A stretch of 64,000 bases of DNA. Source: Nageia nagi (taxonomy: Eukaryota > Pinophyta). The position numbers and the translations under genes are program-made. The notes beneath the pieces are model-generated. The model did no database searches. It was not told where the DNA came from and saw only the letters and a program-made list of their open reading frames with translations. Positions 1-10,883 of the stretch are shown here, piece by piece. Each line of letters opens with the position of its first letter. The first letter of the stretch is position 1. The DNA is taken from assembly GCA_050084985.1 (NCBI GenBank), contig JBITNC010000001.1, positions 76,818,001 to 76,882,000 of the forward strand. Reading direction: 5' to 3'.

Positions 1-65
1 GTTGAATGATTTATCTAGCTAAATTGCATTTTAGGTGCACAATTCAATGTACACAGTTAGAAAAA

Positions 66-755
66 GGGTTGATAAAATTGAGTGTATCATCATGGGGTTA
101 TCCTATGTTATTTATGAAAAAGAATGAAGGAATGTTGAGGTTGTGTATTGATTATAGGATGTTAAACAAGGTCACCATCTAGAATAGGTATCCTTTACCT
201 AGGATTGATGACTTGGTCGATCAACTCAAAGATTTTGCTATTTTCTCCAAGATAGATATGAGATCAGGATACCATCAATTGAGAATTAAGGGATCAAACA
301 CCCACAATACAACTTTTAAAACTAGGTATGGACACTACAATTTTGTTGTATTACCTTTTGGGTTAACAAATGCCCCTGTAGCATTCATGAACTTGATGAA
401 TAGTGTCTATGGGGAATACCTAGACAAGTTTATGTTAGTATTTTTAGATGATATCCTCATCTACTCAAAGAATGAGGAAGAACATAATTATCATCTAAGG
501 TTAGCTTTGGAGGTGTTGAGAAGAAATCAATTATATGGAAAAATATCAAAATGTGACTTTTATGTTTCCCAAATTCAATATCTAGGTCACATTATCTTTG
601 CAGAAGGAATTTTAGTTGATCCTAAGAAAGTGGAAGTAATAATGATTTGGCCTATGCCAACAAATGTGACTTAAGTAAGAAGTTTTATGAGAATAGCGAG
701 GTACTATCAAATGTTTTTCAAATATTTCTCAAAGATAGCCAATCCCATCACCAAC
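66..755 (+). pseudogene. Ty3/gypsy reverse transcriptase remnant
   Basis: Reverse transcriptase of a Ty3/gypsy LTR retrotransposon. One frame reads from about 66 to the stop ending at 674, with the [57 protein letters not shown] and [10 protein letters not shown] blocks in the normal order. The catalytic FLDD (441-452) is intact. An in-frame TAG at 180-182 sits where the family has Lys in the VTIKNRYPLPR block, so the stretch 5' of it is usually missed. After 674 the connection region (VRSFMRIARYY, FSKIANPIT) continues, also with stops. The sequence style is that of chromovirus-like gypsy pol. The 5' part (gag, protease) lies outside the window. The family is certain; the exact lineage is inference. 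Confidence 0.9.
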
Positions 756-1172
756 ATTCAAAAGAAAAATAAGGTGTTCAAATGGATAGAAAAGTGTGAA
801 AAAACTTTCAAACTTTGAAAGAAAGGCTTACCATAGCACTAGTTCTCAGTATCCCTAACCCACACAGTGATTTTGCAATATACAAATGCTTCACTAGAAG
901 GTTTGGGTGGTGTGTTATCACAAAATGGAAATATAGTATTATATGAATCTAGAAAATTGAAAATACACAAGCTAAATTATGCAATTCATGATCTTGAGTT
1001 GATGGCAATAGTCCATACACTCAGAATGTGGAGACACTATCTTTTAGGAAAACCTTTCAAACTTGAAATAGATCGCCAAAGTTTGAAGTACCTTTTTACT
1101 TAGTTAGATCTAAATGCTAGGCAAAGGTAATGGATGAAATTCCTAGTTGAATATGATTTTGGTAATGAATAC
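756..1172 (+). pseudogene. Ty3/gypsy RNase H remnant
   Basis: Continuation of the same pol gene into RNase H. A frameshift separates DFAIYK (about 870) from the YTNASLEGLGGVL block. In that block the first catalytic Asp of the family (TDAS) is Asn (885-887), so the enzyme could not work. The blocks YESRKLKIHKLNYAIHDLEL, WRHYLLGK and YLFT follow. The stop at 1101-1103 replaces the usual Gln of YLFTQ, and LDLNARQR, WMKFLVEYDF continue in frame past it. No integrase can be recognised downstream, because the reading frame runs into a 28-bp tandem repeat at 1173. Confidence 0.85.
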
Positions 1173-1256
1173 ATGAGTAGTAAACTTGAAAACAACCCAA
1201 ATGAGTAGTAAAGTTGACAACAACCCAAATGAGTAGTAAACTCAACAACAACCCAA
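1173..1256 (+). repeat. 28-bp minisatellite, three copies, in gypsy pol
   Basis: Three back-to-back 28-bp units begin at 1173, 1201 and 1229. Each starts ATGAGTAGTAAA and ends CAACAACCCAA or close to it. They lie exactly where the RNase H/integrase linker of the gypsy remnant should be, and the units differ from one another at only a few positions. This looks like a local slippage expansion that happened after the element had died. Confidence 0.9.
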
Positions 1257-1260
1257 ATAA

Positions 1261-2120
1261 TAAAGAAAACCCTAAAAGAATCAATTCGACCAAAAAGGAA
1301 ATTTTTTTAGGGATTTGATAATGAAGATGATTGGGAATATTTGTTAGTTGAACCTCCCTCACTAAACAACATTCTAAAAGAATATTCCTTGAGTATGGAG
1401 CACTTCGCATTGCACTTCCTTTATAGTAGCAGCTAACTTTAGAGTCATCTTAAGGTATGTTACTAAACATTAGTATGATAAATTTTATAAATTGGTATTA
1501 ATTTTGCAATACCATATGTATGGGATATTTGTAGAACTACAAATCTCTTATGACTTCTTAAACAAGTTATTTTGAGTCTTCCTGCATATGATATGGTATT
1601 GATAGGTCATGGGTGGTTTTTATTTTTATAACCTTACTTGAAATTAATTAGACTATACAAACCACTCAAGTGTATTATTTCAATACCCATGGCTCTCTAA
1701 GATATGGGCATGAAGATGCTAGATTTTATGATGAGCCTAGCAGATAGATATGGGAAGGTTAGTGTTTCCTATCTTTGATAGGGTGTAAGATGAGGATAGT
1801 AGTTAATAAAACTATAGTTACTAGGAAAAGGTGATTTAGTAGTCATACTACTTGCAATTAAGCACATAGAAGTCTAACTATTGTTCCATAGGTGATGATG
1901 TTACTTGATCATAAGGAAGTTTACCTAGGAAAAACTATCTACTCCTATGAGTTGGAGGATTATCATCGGGTGATAATGTGTAACCTAGTGGATGTATGTT
2001 CTCCCAATACACCATGTCCAAAATGTCTATTGCATAGTTCATGAATTGAAATTGGTGGGGTCACATTTAAGGTGTCCCCTTAATAGGACTAGCATTTTTG
2101 TGTGAACACTAGAAGACATT
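1261..2120. other. unassigned AT-rich DNA
   Basis: I see no gene, LTR boundary or clear repeat in this stretch. It could be the decayed 3' part and LTR of the gypsy remnant to its left, but no integrase motif is readable in any frame. Confidence 0.5.
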
Positions 2121-2124
2121 TAAT

Positions 2125-3112
2125 CAAGGTTGGAGAAGGGTAAGGGTAGGAAGATGAGTCCCACTTTGGAGAAGTCTTATGAAATGCTAGGGTTTTGCAT
2201 TTGTTTAATAACTTTTTATTTTTTTAGAATTATGAAAAAACTATATATGTGCATAATCTGCACACAATTCTTCATAACTTAAATAAAAAATAAATTAAAA
2301 ATGATAAGTTTTATTCAAATTATGTTTACTAAACACAAGCATTTTTTGAAACAATTATCATGGCCAATAAAAAATAAAATATTCATGAAGCAAATACAAA
2401 AAAGTATCTTCCACAATATTTAGTGTCTTAGGTATCTTTAACCAAAAGGATTTAAAAAATATTTTAATTTAGGTCCAACTAGGCTTGACAGACATGATCT
2501 GTATGGTCTTGAAATTGTATTTTTTAAATAATAGATTTTGTATTTGTTTAATAACTTTTTTATTGTGAAAAAAATAATATATGTGCATAATATGCATACA
2601 ATTCTTCATAAAACAAAAGAAAAACAAATTAAAAATGATAAGTTTAGGTCAAATTATGCTTGTCAAACATGAGCAATTTTTTTAATGGTAATCATGGTCA
2701 AAAAAAATTAATAAAAAATAAAATATTCATGAAAAAATTAAAAAAAAATATATCCTTCATAATCTTTAGTGTCTTAGGTATCTTTCCCCAAAAGGATTTT
2801 AAAATATATTTTAATTTAGGTCCAATTATGTTTGTTAGATACAATGGGAGTATGGTCCTACAACTGTATTTTTAAAAAAATGGATTTTAAACATTCCTAC
2901 CAAATATTAATTACTACCATCTAGATATTAGAATAAATTACATATTTAAAAATTAGACCTTAAGAACTACCTTTTTACCTGGTGACCTTTTTCAAGAATC
3001 GAAATCTAAGTGCTTCAAATTTTGATATCAAGTATGAGAAAACCTAAAAATTAGGGAAAACACTTCCACTTTTTGGCCAAAAGTGGGACTCATCTTCTTG
3101 TACTTACCCATA
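2125..3112. mobile_element. non-autonomous TIR element, copy 1
   Basis: The ends form an inverted repeat. GGGTAAGGGTAGGAAGATGA starts at 2138, followed by GTCCCACTTT, and the same word order with small gaps is found reversed at 3079-3109. Near the right end is a palindromic stretch around TTGGCCAA (3066-3085). There is no coding capacity. A second, shorter copy with the same internal sequence and similar ends lies at about 42,750-43,420, which supports a mobile family rather than a chance inverted repeat. No target-site duplication could be fixed. The superfamily is unknown; size and structure suit a large MITE. Confidence 0.6.
2205..2885 (+). repeat. internal tandem duplication, ~330-bp unit, in TIR element
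   Basis: Two diverged direct copies, about 2205-2530 and 2535-2885. Both contain ATAACTTTTT, ATATGTGCATAAT, ACAATTCTTCATAA, a GACAT/CAAACATGA-type segment, AATATTCATGAA, CTTTAGTGTCTTAGGTATCTT and AAAAGGATTT in the same order. The second copy of the element near 43 kb has this module only once, so the duplication is specific to this copy or was lost there. Confidence 0.8.
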
Positions 3113-4100
3113 ATCTAAGTTTTTTTCAATCTTGCCATGTGGGTGGTAACTAGCTAGCAGCATGGACAAGCTCATGTGGATCGGCTGAATACATTCCTAC
3201 ATCTTTTGAGTATTTAAAATAATAAAAAAATAGGTCTCAAATTTTAGGGTTTTACATGTATAGAATAAGAGGTGTTACAATTTGTAACTTAAAAATGTAT
3301 TATTTTTGATATATTATTTTAAAACATTAAAGTTTCTATATACACATATAGATATAATTTTATGATTAAATATGATCTTTTTGAAGTATTTGTATTATTT
3401 TTAAATATTATACATATGCTTTTGAATATATTTAATATATAATAAAATTTATACAAAAAATTTGTATAAATATGATCATCTTATGATCTAAATTTTATTA
3501 TTTTTTTATAACTATGCTTCTTCCACTTGAATATGTGAAAGAGTTATAAATAAATAATTTTTAAAATGATAAGTTATCTTTTGTAGCCTTTCTATTTGTT
3601 TTAATATATTAAACTTTTATGCAATTATGTCTTATCTCTTTCATAGAGAAAATGATAGAAAGTGTACTTTCATTATCTCCAAAGTATATATAGGATGAAA
3701 ATAATTATGGAATCTAGGAACCCAAGATGAGGGCTAAATTCTAGGCTAGACAACTATGGAAAGTTGTTAATGGGGAAGAATTGGTACCTATTCAATTAAG
3801 GTATCTTGAAGCCTAATAAAATTTAAAATATCAAAGTCAAGTGTTTTATGATGAGATTTAGGAACTAGACTAGAAGATGTAGCAGAACCTCACATGTAGA
3901 CAAGTATTCAATAAGATTATGATGCCAAGTAGAATAAAAACCATGATCAACTGATGGATTAATGCAATATAGTATATATTTGCATGGAAGATCCATGGAA
4001 CTATGAAAGTCACCAAAGAAATTCCCCCTGAATCCAAAGTATCTCATAAAATGAGAAGATAGGCTAGAGAAAAAATTATAAATGCAAGGATAGTCGATAT
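3113..4100. other. AT-rich DNA, possible Copia gag scrap
   Basis: There is no convincing gene. On the + strand about 3735-3815 one frame reads ARQLWKVVNGEELVP, which resembles the RKLW-VVDG-E-P block near the start of Copia gag proteins. It is followed at once by stops and has no other gag motif, so this is only a hint. The rest is AT-rich without recognisable structure. Confidence 0.25.
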
Positions 4101-4129
4101 GCTAACCTATATACCTAACTAGGTAAAAT

Positions 4130-4700
4130 AAAAAAAATAATACTCTAACATCATAAATAATTTTATGCTCCTCCACCTTTTGAAAATCATAAACCATTTC
4201 TTGAAATGTTTAACAACATTAAACTTACAAAATTCAAATGACCATACTTGAAATGCCATAACCAACCCTTATTTTCAATAGCAACATTAGCGAGACTACC
4301 CTCTTGTCCTCCAAATTTTAAAGGAAAAAAAAATTATTATTTAGCTATAGGAACAATATTAAAAATTCTATTCCCATGTTTCTTATCATAAATAACACAT
4401 TTCTTATCCTTTAAAACTAACTTGTATTTCTTTTACATTATCTTCCTTCCCTATACTTAACAGATAATATTTAAAATTTGGTGTAATACATATCATAAAT
4501 ATTTTTCTTACCTTCTCTTGTTTTCACCTCCATTACACCTTTAGTAGCCACATCCAAAGATTTTTCATCTCTAAGATTGATATTGCAATTGAACGAATGA
4601 TCCAAGGAAGAAAATAGATCATCCTTTCTTATCATATGCTTGAAACATCTAAAATAAAAAATCAATTTCTTGAAGATTTATATCAGCCTTATCGTATGAT
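4130..4700 (-). pseudogene. Copia protease and pre-integrase remnant
   Basis: This continues the reverse-strand Copia polyprotein. A frame at 4471-4665 reads FKHMIRKDDLFSSLDHSF and then EGKKNIYDMYY, matching the HMTGNKELFSSLD and EG-KKYI-DVLYVP blocks that surround Copia proteases. The catalytic DSG is not recognisable, because the residues before HM are YFRCF. At about 4180-4290 WLWHFKYGHLNF matches the GAG-pre-integrase WH-R-GHLNF block, which normally leads into integrase. No integrase core or RT follows, so the element is truncated at about 4130. Confidence 0.75.
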
Positions 4701-4759
4701 AAGAATAAATTTTATTCAATAGTCTCTTATTCAATATAGTTTTTATTCTTTCCTTTGTT

Positions 4760-5566
4760 ACTATACTTCAATATGCATTCTCTCTTATAATATTCATACT
4801 TGTTGCAATGGTAACATTACATATTTATTTTATCATCTCTTCCTCTACCACTCCTAGCTACACCACCTTGTCTACCTCCACTTGCTTTTGAATAATTCTA
4901 ATCTCTACCTTTTATATTTTATTTTTCTTTCCTATTGGAATTGGATTCATCATTCTCATAAGATAATGCCTTCTCCTCATGACCATTAACTGATTCTCTT
5001 AGCCTCTCCTCTTGAGATATAAGAGATCCTATTAGTTGATCAAACTCAAGAATGGATAAATCCTTAATATTATCAATAATAATAACTAAATAATTCCATT
5101 GTGGGTGAATTTATCAATAATTTCTTAACAGTAATAACCTTCTCCACTTCTTGTCCAAGAGTTGCCATTTTATTGATTAATTACTAACACTTTCACCTTC
5201 TTGCATTCTCATATTTTTAAAATCTTTCCTTAGAGTATGTAGCTTCACTTTATTGACTTGGTCACTATAATGGTGACCATATTTCAAGTATTTACATGCA
5301 TTAACATCTATTTTATAACCAACTATCCTTGGAAAAATGCTTTTATCCAATGCAAAAAGCACCAAGCAATTATTTTTCTAAGCTTCCTTTCTTGCTTGTT
5401 GATTTGTTAGTGTAAGAGTGCTACAATATATTGGTTCTACATAAACATATTCTACAAAACCCCAAATACCTTTACCCATCAACAAATTATTCATTTTAAT
5501 ACTCTAGTACTCATAATCTTCACCATTAAACACAAGGATTGGTAATGAGTCAGTGTTGTTGGCCAT
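4760..5566 (-). pseudogene. Copia retrotransposon gag remnant
   Basis: Gag polyprotein N-terminus of a Ty1/Copia element, read on the reverse strand. The ATG at 5566 begins MANNTDSLPILVFNGEDYEY, matching the usual Copia start (short N-terminus, then VFNGENYDFW). The UBN2-type gag core follows: QQARKEA, DKSIFPRIVGY, NKVKLHTLRKDFKNMRMQEG, ESVSN. Stops interrupt it at the former Trp of the first block and after ESVSN. Further on is a zinc knuckle (4775-4816) with Cys, Cys and Cys kept but the His replaced by Tyr (CYHCNKYEYYKREC). It lies just inside a putative primer-binding site and LTR at 5667 and beyond, and just upstream of the protease remnant, so these are one element. Confidence 0.85.
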
Positions 5567-5666
5567 TATATACTAACAATAATGAACTTGTAAAAGATAT
5601 AAATTTTTTTTGATAAATTATTAAAAAGATTAAAAAAATATGAATCTAACACTCTTATTGAATAAG

Positions 5667-5679
5667 GATTTGATACCAA
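5667..5679 (-). promoter_or_regulatory. putative tRNA primer-binding site of Copia element
   Basis: On the reverse strand the sequence reads TGGTATCAAATCC, close to the Copia consensus TGGTATCAGAGCC, which is complementary to the 3' end of initiator methionine tRNA. It lies about 100 bp upstream of the gag ATG, as expected, and immediately inside a TG...-type terminus. Confidence 0.6.
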
Positions 5680-5680
5680 A

Positions 5681-6583
5681 TGAATAAATGAACAAAATCA
5701 CTAACAATGAAGTACAATCACTAAAGAGACCAAAACCATCAAACTAGCAGTTTATACTATAATAAATATGTAAAAAACAAGATGGAAATATCAAGAAAAA
5801 CTATGTGGTGTAATATACTATTATAAATATATATAAAAATAAATTTATAATAGGGTATTAATTTCAAAAAAAATAGATATAAATCTCTAGCTATTCTTGA
5901 TTACATGAGATACTATCTCTAGTGACCAAATAATAGTTTCACAACAGAATTACCTCATAAAGAATGGAATGTCACTATGGTGATTCTTAATTAAAGTATA
6001 GAGTGTAATATCATATTACAAAATTATTATTTAAAAATATATTTCTAATGGTGGATGTAAATTTATAAATTTGGCAAATTATGGCAACACTAGACCCTAT
6101 CCTTTATAATTTTAGAAATGATAGAATGATAGTCTATAGAAAAATGGCTAGTGTATTTATGATTCTCAAAATATATATGGCATGATATATATCACTAGAA
6201 ATATATTGAAATCATATTTTCAATTATTCAATACCTATAAAAATTTAATCTCTATAACAAAAGTTATAAGCCTCGAAGATCATGAATTGTTTGATAGAAA
6301 ATCTAGACTGCACTCACAAAAATCACACACAATAGCTTGAGGAACTATTTTCTCTATTGCATATAATTCCAATTCATTTATGAATATTATAATAATATTT
6401 TGTTCATATATTATTACCTAATATAAATAATTTAAAGCTATCACATAAATAATAACAATCTATAACTATTACAAATTAAAATATTCGTACAATTACATAA
6501 TATTTTATTATAGTTACAAAATGATGGATAAAATTCATTTTGTTAAATTGAAAATGCTATATGCTCAGTATCATATTCTAATA
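5681..6583 (-). repeat. putative Copia 5' LTR (reverse strand)
   Basis: The inner end is placed at 5681, next to the primer-binding site. The outer end is placed at 6583, where the reverse strand begins TATTAGAATATGATAC, very close to the TGTTAGAAT start common among Copia LTRs with one G-to-A change. No second LTR is visible in the window to confirm the limits, and the interior has no distinctive features beyond AT-richness. Confidence 0.4.
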
Positions 6584-6639
6584 GTTATCTAATTAGTAAT
6601 GATGATATCTTAATTCTAATAATATTTTTAATGATTTTT

Positions 6640-7068
6640 GTAGGGAAAGCTCGGGATTGGAATAATAATTTTGCATAATATAGCATCTATTCTTTTGAGA
6701 AATTGATAAATCAATTTTTGGATCATTTCTACATCAATGTAAGAAAGAGAGAATCTATAACAATTTGAGCAAACTCTCTGAATTTGAGGATATGTTAACT
6801 AACGATTATATATCTACATGGAGAGCCTTAATAATGGATACGCCTTATACTTTACCTTAAGAAGAGCTTGTTAAGTTATTGAGTAGAAGTTGTTAGAATG
6901 ATATTTTAAAAATATTACAAATACAACAACATAGGATATTTGAGGATGCCTTAGCATAAGTAAATCTCATTAAAGAAGTTAATACTAAATATAGTGAGAT
7001 CAAGTTGAGAGAGAAATATAACAATGTAAAGTATCACAACAATAACAGTAATAACAATTTATCATATC
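6640..7068 (+). pseudogene. Ty3/gypsy gag fragment
   Basis: Remnant of a retrotransposon gag (Retrotrans_gag) domain on the forward strand. Pieces in order: GKARDWNNNFA, SIYSFEKLINQFLDHFYINV, a frameshift, LSEFEDMLTNDYISTWRALI, YTLP-stop-EELVKLLSRSC, QHRIFEDALA, and an Asn-rich tail. The pattern W-x-L-x-SI-SFE-L---F---F-INVRKRESI and the later W-ALI...LPEEELVK are typical of gag proteins in gypsy elements. Several stops and a frameshift are present. It is cut off at 7068 by an LTR, suggesting that a later insertion broke the element. Confidence 0.7.
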
Positions 7069-8090
7069 TGTTAACACCTAAAAAGGAATTTTAATTTAAT
7101 TAAAATAAACCTTTTAGGTATCTAGAATTAATTTATTATTTAAATGATTTATTTTGATTATTATGCACTCTCACTACCTTTATATTTTATGGAAATAGAT
7201 TAGTCTGAAGATAATTCCAAGAAGTTTTCATGGCATTAGAACTTAATAATCCCAAGGAGAAGCCTTGGCACTAGACCTATTGCCCATAAAGGAAGTGAAG
7301 GGTTATGCATTATGTTTCTTGACATAATACAGATCTTTAATAGATTATAATAGAAATAATTTTAACTAATGTTCTTCAATGCCACCTATCATATCTGGAT
7401 TTATTTTATACTCAAGCATACTTCATTCTTGCAATCATTCAATCCATCATATTTTAATAAACTAGCTTTGAAGTAGGTTTGATGATGATAACTAAAGGTT
7501 CAAAACCCTTCTATATAGGTTTTTGAATGATGATGCTCTATTATGAGTGGTGGCATTCCATGGAGGTTTTGTTTGGTGGTCCCCTTTATTGTAATAGTTC
7601 ATCGATGACTTTTTTGAGTTCGTTGTGAGTTGCAATCTCTATAATAGATAAAGTAACAAGTTCATAAGTTGATTTGAGTTCATATTTGATAGGTTAAAGT
7701 TAATTGATTATCTTGGATTATTGTCATCTTTATATTAGATTACTTTAGTCAATAATAGAAATGTGATATTTATTCATTTATATATTAATCATTATAATTT
7801 AATATCATAATTAACTATAAATTAATTATTTTGGTTATAATTGGTGAACCTAAAATTTCTTCAAAATAATGCTTTTCCTTTTAATTTAATAATTGTACCA
7901 AAAACCCTAAGGTTTTTGGATAGGACTAATATCGTATTTCAAGTGTGATAAAAATGGATGATGTGAATATATCTTATGTTCAAGTTAACCCTAAATATAT
8001 GCCAAGTCCTAAGAAGAAGAAATCAAAAAAGAGTTAGAATAAGAATGAACTTATAAGGAAAAATGAGAGATTACAATTATTTCATTGCTA
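7069..8090 (+). mobile_element. LTR plus leader of the 45-53 kb Tat-like family, truncated
   Basis: It begins TGTTAACACCTAAAAAGGAA, the same start as the LTRs at 45,175 and 52,608. Diagnostic shared words follow in order, such as the ACCTATTRCCYATAAAGG region, CATTCAATCCAT and the GGTTATAATTGG terminus near 7841. It is not a solo LTR. Sequence past the LTR end matches the leader of the full element (TTGGTGAACC, then ACCCTAAGGTTTTTGGATAG), up to an ATG at 7954 that opens a Lys-rich frame (YMPSPKKKKSKKS) ended by a stop. The element is lost beyond about 8090. Confidence 0.75.
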
Positions 8091-8507
8091 AAAGTAATTT
8101 AATAAGATGATCAAATATATTTAACACCTCTCTTTAAGCATACCCTAGGGTCTTAATGAACTTGAGTGTTGAGACTCCCTCTAACATTTATTTTCTTGCA
8201 GATCTGTACATCAAGAGCACATCCCTCTATCATTTTACTTATAACATAAACTCTAGCACAAGTATGAAGATGCAACCTTGATCCTTCTCCTTTCTTTTGT
8301 GGAGAGGGTCACCAATTTGGATTGTCCACATTAAGAGGGTAGGTAAAACCTACCACCTTATACTTTAAGGGATCGATAAGAATTTTCCATAAAATAATTT
8401 TAGGGCATGAGTTATGCCCACCACCAAATAATTATTATTTTAAAAAAATAGGTGTATTATTGAAGCATTTCATCATAATGTGGAATAATGCTTCCAAACT
8501 ACAACAT
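8091..8507. other. unassigned AT-rich DNA
   Basis: No gene, terminus or repeat recognised here. Confidence 0.4.
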
Positions 8508-8700
8508 CCTTAATTATCCAAGGTTCAACATGAAGCTCAATCACAGTGTTGACCATGGGTTCCCAAAGAATATCCCACTAGAATTGACCAATCACCATTT
8601 ATTCCTTTAATTATCCAAGGTTCAACATGAAGCTCAATCATAGTGTTGACCATGGGTTCCCAAAGAATATCCCACTAGAATTGACCAATCACCATTTAGT
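8508..8700 (+). repeat. 96/97-bp tandem duplication, nearly identical
   Basis: Two adjacent units, 8508-8603 and 8604-8700. By eye they differ only by one inserted T near the start and one C/T change (CAATCACAGTG against CAATCATAGTG). In a window where almost every other repeat pair is heavily diverged, this is a recent event. Confidence 0.95.
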
Positions 8701-8783
8701 CCTTACTCATCTTAGTCTAAAGACTAGTGGCACCCAAAGGAACACCTAATCACATATCAAGAATGACCCAATCCATGGATATG

Positions 8784-9080
8784 AAATGATCCAAGTACAA
8801 TATATGATACAAAATAATCCAAATGCACCATATAATATGAAACAATCTTAATGCACTAACATATGTTACAAAATAATTCAAATGCACCATATTATAATAA
8901 AATGAAATCAATGCATCAATATTTAAGTTTCACCATATAATATGAAATGATATTAATGCACCAACATATGATATGAAATGATCCAAGTGCACAATATATG
9001 ATATGTAACTATCTAAGTACACCATATGATATGAAATGATCCAATTGCACCATATGATATGAAGTGATAAGTTGGTATTA
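8784..9080 (+). repeat. 28-bp CATATGATATGAAATGATCC satellite, block 1
   Basis: Degenerate head-to-tail units of about 28-32 bp built on CACCATATGATATGAAATGA followed by TCCAAGTG. Many units keep the CATATG palindrome. About nine units can be followed. A second block of the same repeat lies at 9417-9820. Confidence 0.85.
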
Positions 9081-9310
9081 TTCACCCCATGTTAAGAAAT
9101 AATATAACTATACTAGTTCAATTATATTTGAATAATTTAAGTATAATTAAAATTGTAAAGCATAATCTTCATGTCTAAAAATAAAGCCCAAAAACTAATT
9201 TGAATATTATAATAAACCTATCAAAAAGTGATAATTTACCTTTTTTATGCATGTAAAGCTTAAGATAGTATGTGGAGGGCCCATTGATGTGAGTGTGAGT
9301 GTGACATTAA
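9060..9310 (-). repeat. inverted fragment of the ~300-bp satellite
   Basis: The reverse complement of this stretch carries the words of the 300-bp repeat found in forward orientation at 10.9-12.0 kb: ACATGAAGATTATGC, TACAATTTTAATTATRCT, AACATGGGGTGAAT, AACTTATCACTT, and a GTCACACTCACACTCACA flank. It is interrupted and shortened. Together with the forward array it encloses 9.3-10.9 kb as an imperfect inverted pair. Confidence 0.75.
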
Positions 9311-9416
9311 GATATGAGATATGAATATTATACAATGTATATGGGAAATGAACACAAACATAAGTACAATAAGACTCAAATATGCCCTAGAATTATGGTA
9401 AGAAAGCATGGCCTTA

Positions 9417-9820
9417 CATCTAAATACACAAATGATATGAAAATAATGTAACTACATCATATGATATGAAATGATCCAAGTGCATCATATGGTATGAATT
9501 GATCTAAATGCATCAATGTATGATATGAACATATCTAAGTACACCATATGGTTTTAAATGATTAAACCATGCCATGTGAAATTAAGTTATCTAAATACAA
9601 CATATGATATGAAAATGATATAACTACACCATATGATATGAAATGATCCAAGTGCACCATATGATATGAAATGATAAAAAATACACCAACATGTGATATA
9701 AAATTATATAAGTATGTCATTCGTATAAAATGATGCAACTATTCCATATGATATAAAATTATCTAAATACACCATATGATATGAAAATGATGTAATTGCA
9801 CCATATGATATGAATTTATT
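9417..9820 (+). repeat. 28-bp CATATGATATGAAATGATCC satellite, block 2
   Basis: Same unit family as block 1, about twelve degenerate copies, again with frequent CATATG. It is separated from block 1 by the inverted fragment of the 300-bp satellite and about 100 bp of unrelated sequence. Confidence 0.85.
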
Positions 9821-10880
9821 CAAATAATTCAAGGTATTCAAAATCTAAACATTTGAATTACAAGCACCCTGTAGACCCTTCCACACACACTTTAGGGAAT
9901 TCAAAACCCAAACATTTTAAGTACATGCATCATTTATATACTTCCATACACCCAATTCATATTTAATAAGTATTGTTTTAGTGAATTTCAATGGTAACTC
10001 GATATTTGAAATTCTATTTATGCATTTTGTACAATTATTGCATACCATGAAACTATGTTTGCAAACCATTTTTTGTGTACTATGTAATCATTGTAGACCG
10101 TGAAAATGTATTTATACACTACTTTATATGTATTGTGTAATTATTATAGACCATAAATTGTGTTTGCATTATATCAAATATTTTGCATACATGTCTTAAA
10201 TTTGTTTTCAAAAACCCATTTTACATCTTGTCAAATAATTCCTCGGTAATGAGAGCTTGTGAACCACATGTTTTTATATACATAATTTTACATATGTATA
10301 TATTAGTGAAAATCTCTCATTTTACCCATAGATTTAACTAAAGGTTGTTCGAGAATCTCTCATATCTAATTTTCCAAAGAAGACTATTCACAACATTAAG
10401 ATAATACCCTTTTTCATGCAATACTTAATGTTGTAATGCTTAAAATACAAGATTTATAAACACAACCATTCAGATAAGTAAATTAGTCTCTTCATATACA
10501 TATTCAAAAAACTATTTAGAAAAAGATCCAAATTTTGGAACTTGATTCAAAAACATAATAGCTATATGATAAAGGACTTATATAAACTCATACAGTTCCT
10601 GTTAGTTTCATAATTGACAACAATATTCTTTTAAAGGTTTAAGGTTGAAAAAGGCTTAGTTTCTCAGTGTAAAAATATCAAGTACAAATTAGATTTTATG
10701 AATCAACATAATAAATATCTAGCATTAAGCTTCACTCCCTACAAGTCCATTTCCATCCATTCATTAACCTCAACTTGTAAGGTCTATCATCATAAATGCA
10801 AATAGTGAGATTTACATCTCAACAAGAAATATTGAACTATCTAAATAAATCTTCTAAAAGATATATCATACACTAATCTC
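9821..10880. other. unassigned AT-rich DNA
   Basis: No gene is recognised. A loose internal repetition occurs near 10,020-10,170, where TGTACNATTATTGCATACCATGAAA-like phrases recur three times, but it is too degenerate to define a unit. Nothing else is visible. Confidence 0.4.
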
Positions 10881-10883
10881 ATA

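Noticed and set aside
8784-9820. CRISPR-like array
   Set aside because: The units are contiguous and degenerate with no unique spacers, in evident plant nuclear DNA.
10020-10170. Short tandem repeat with TGTANNATTATTGCATACCAT phrases
   Set aside because: Three loose similarities only; no consistent unit length or alignment could be made by eye.
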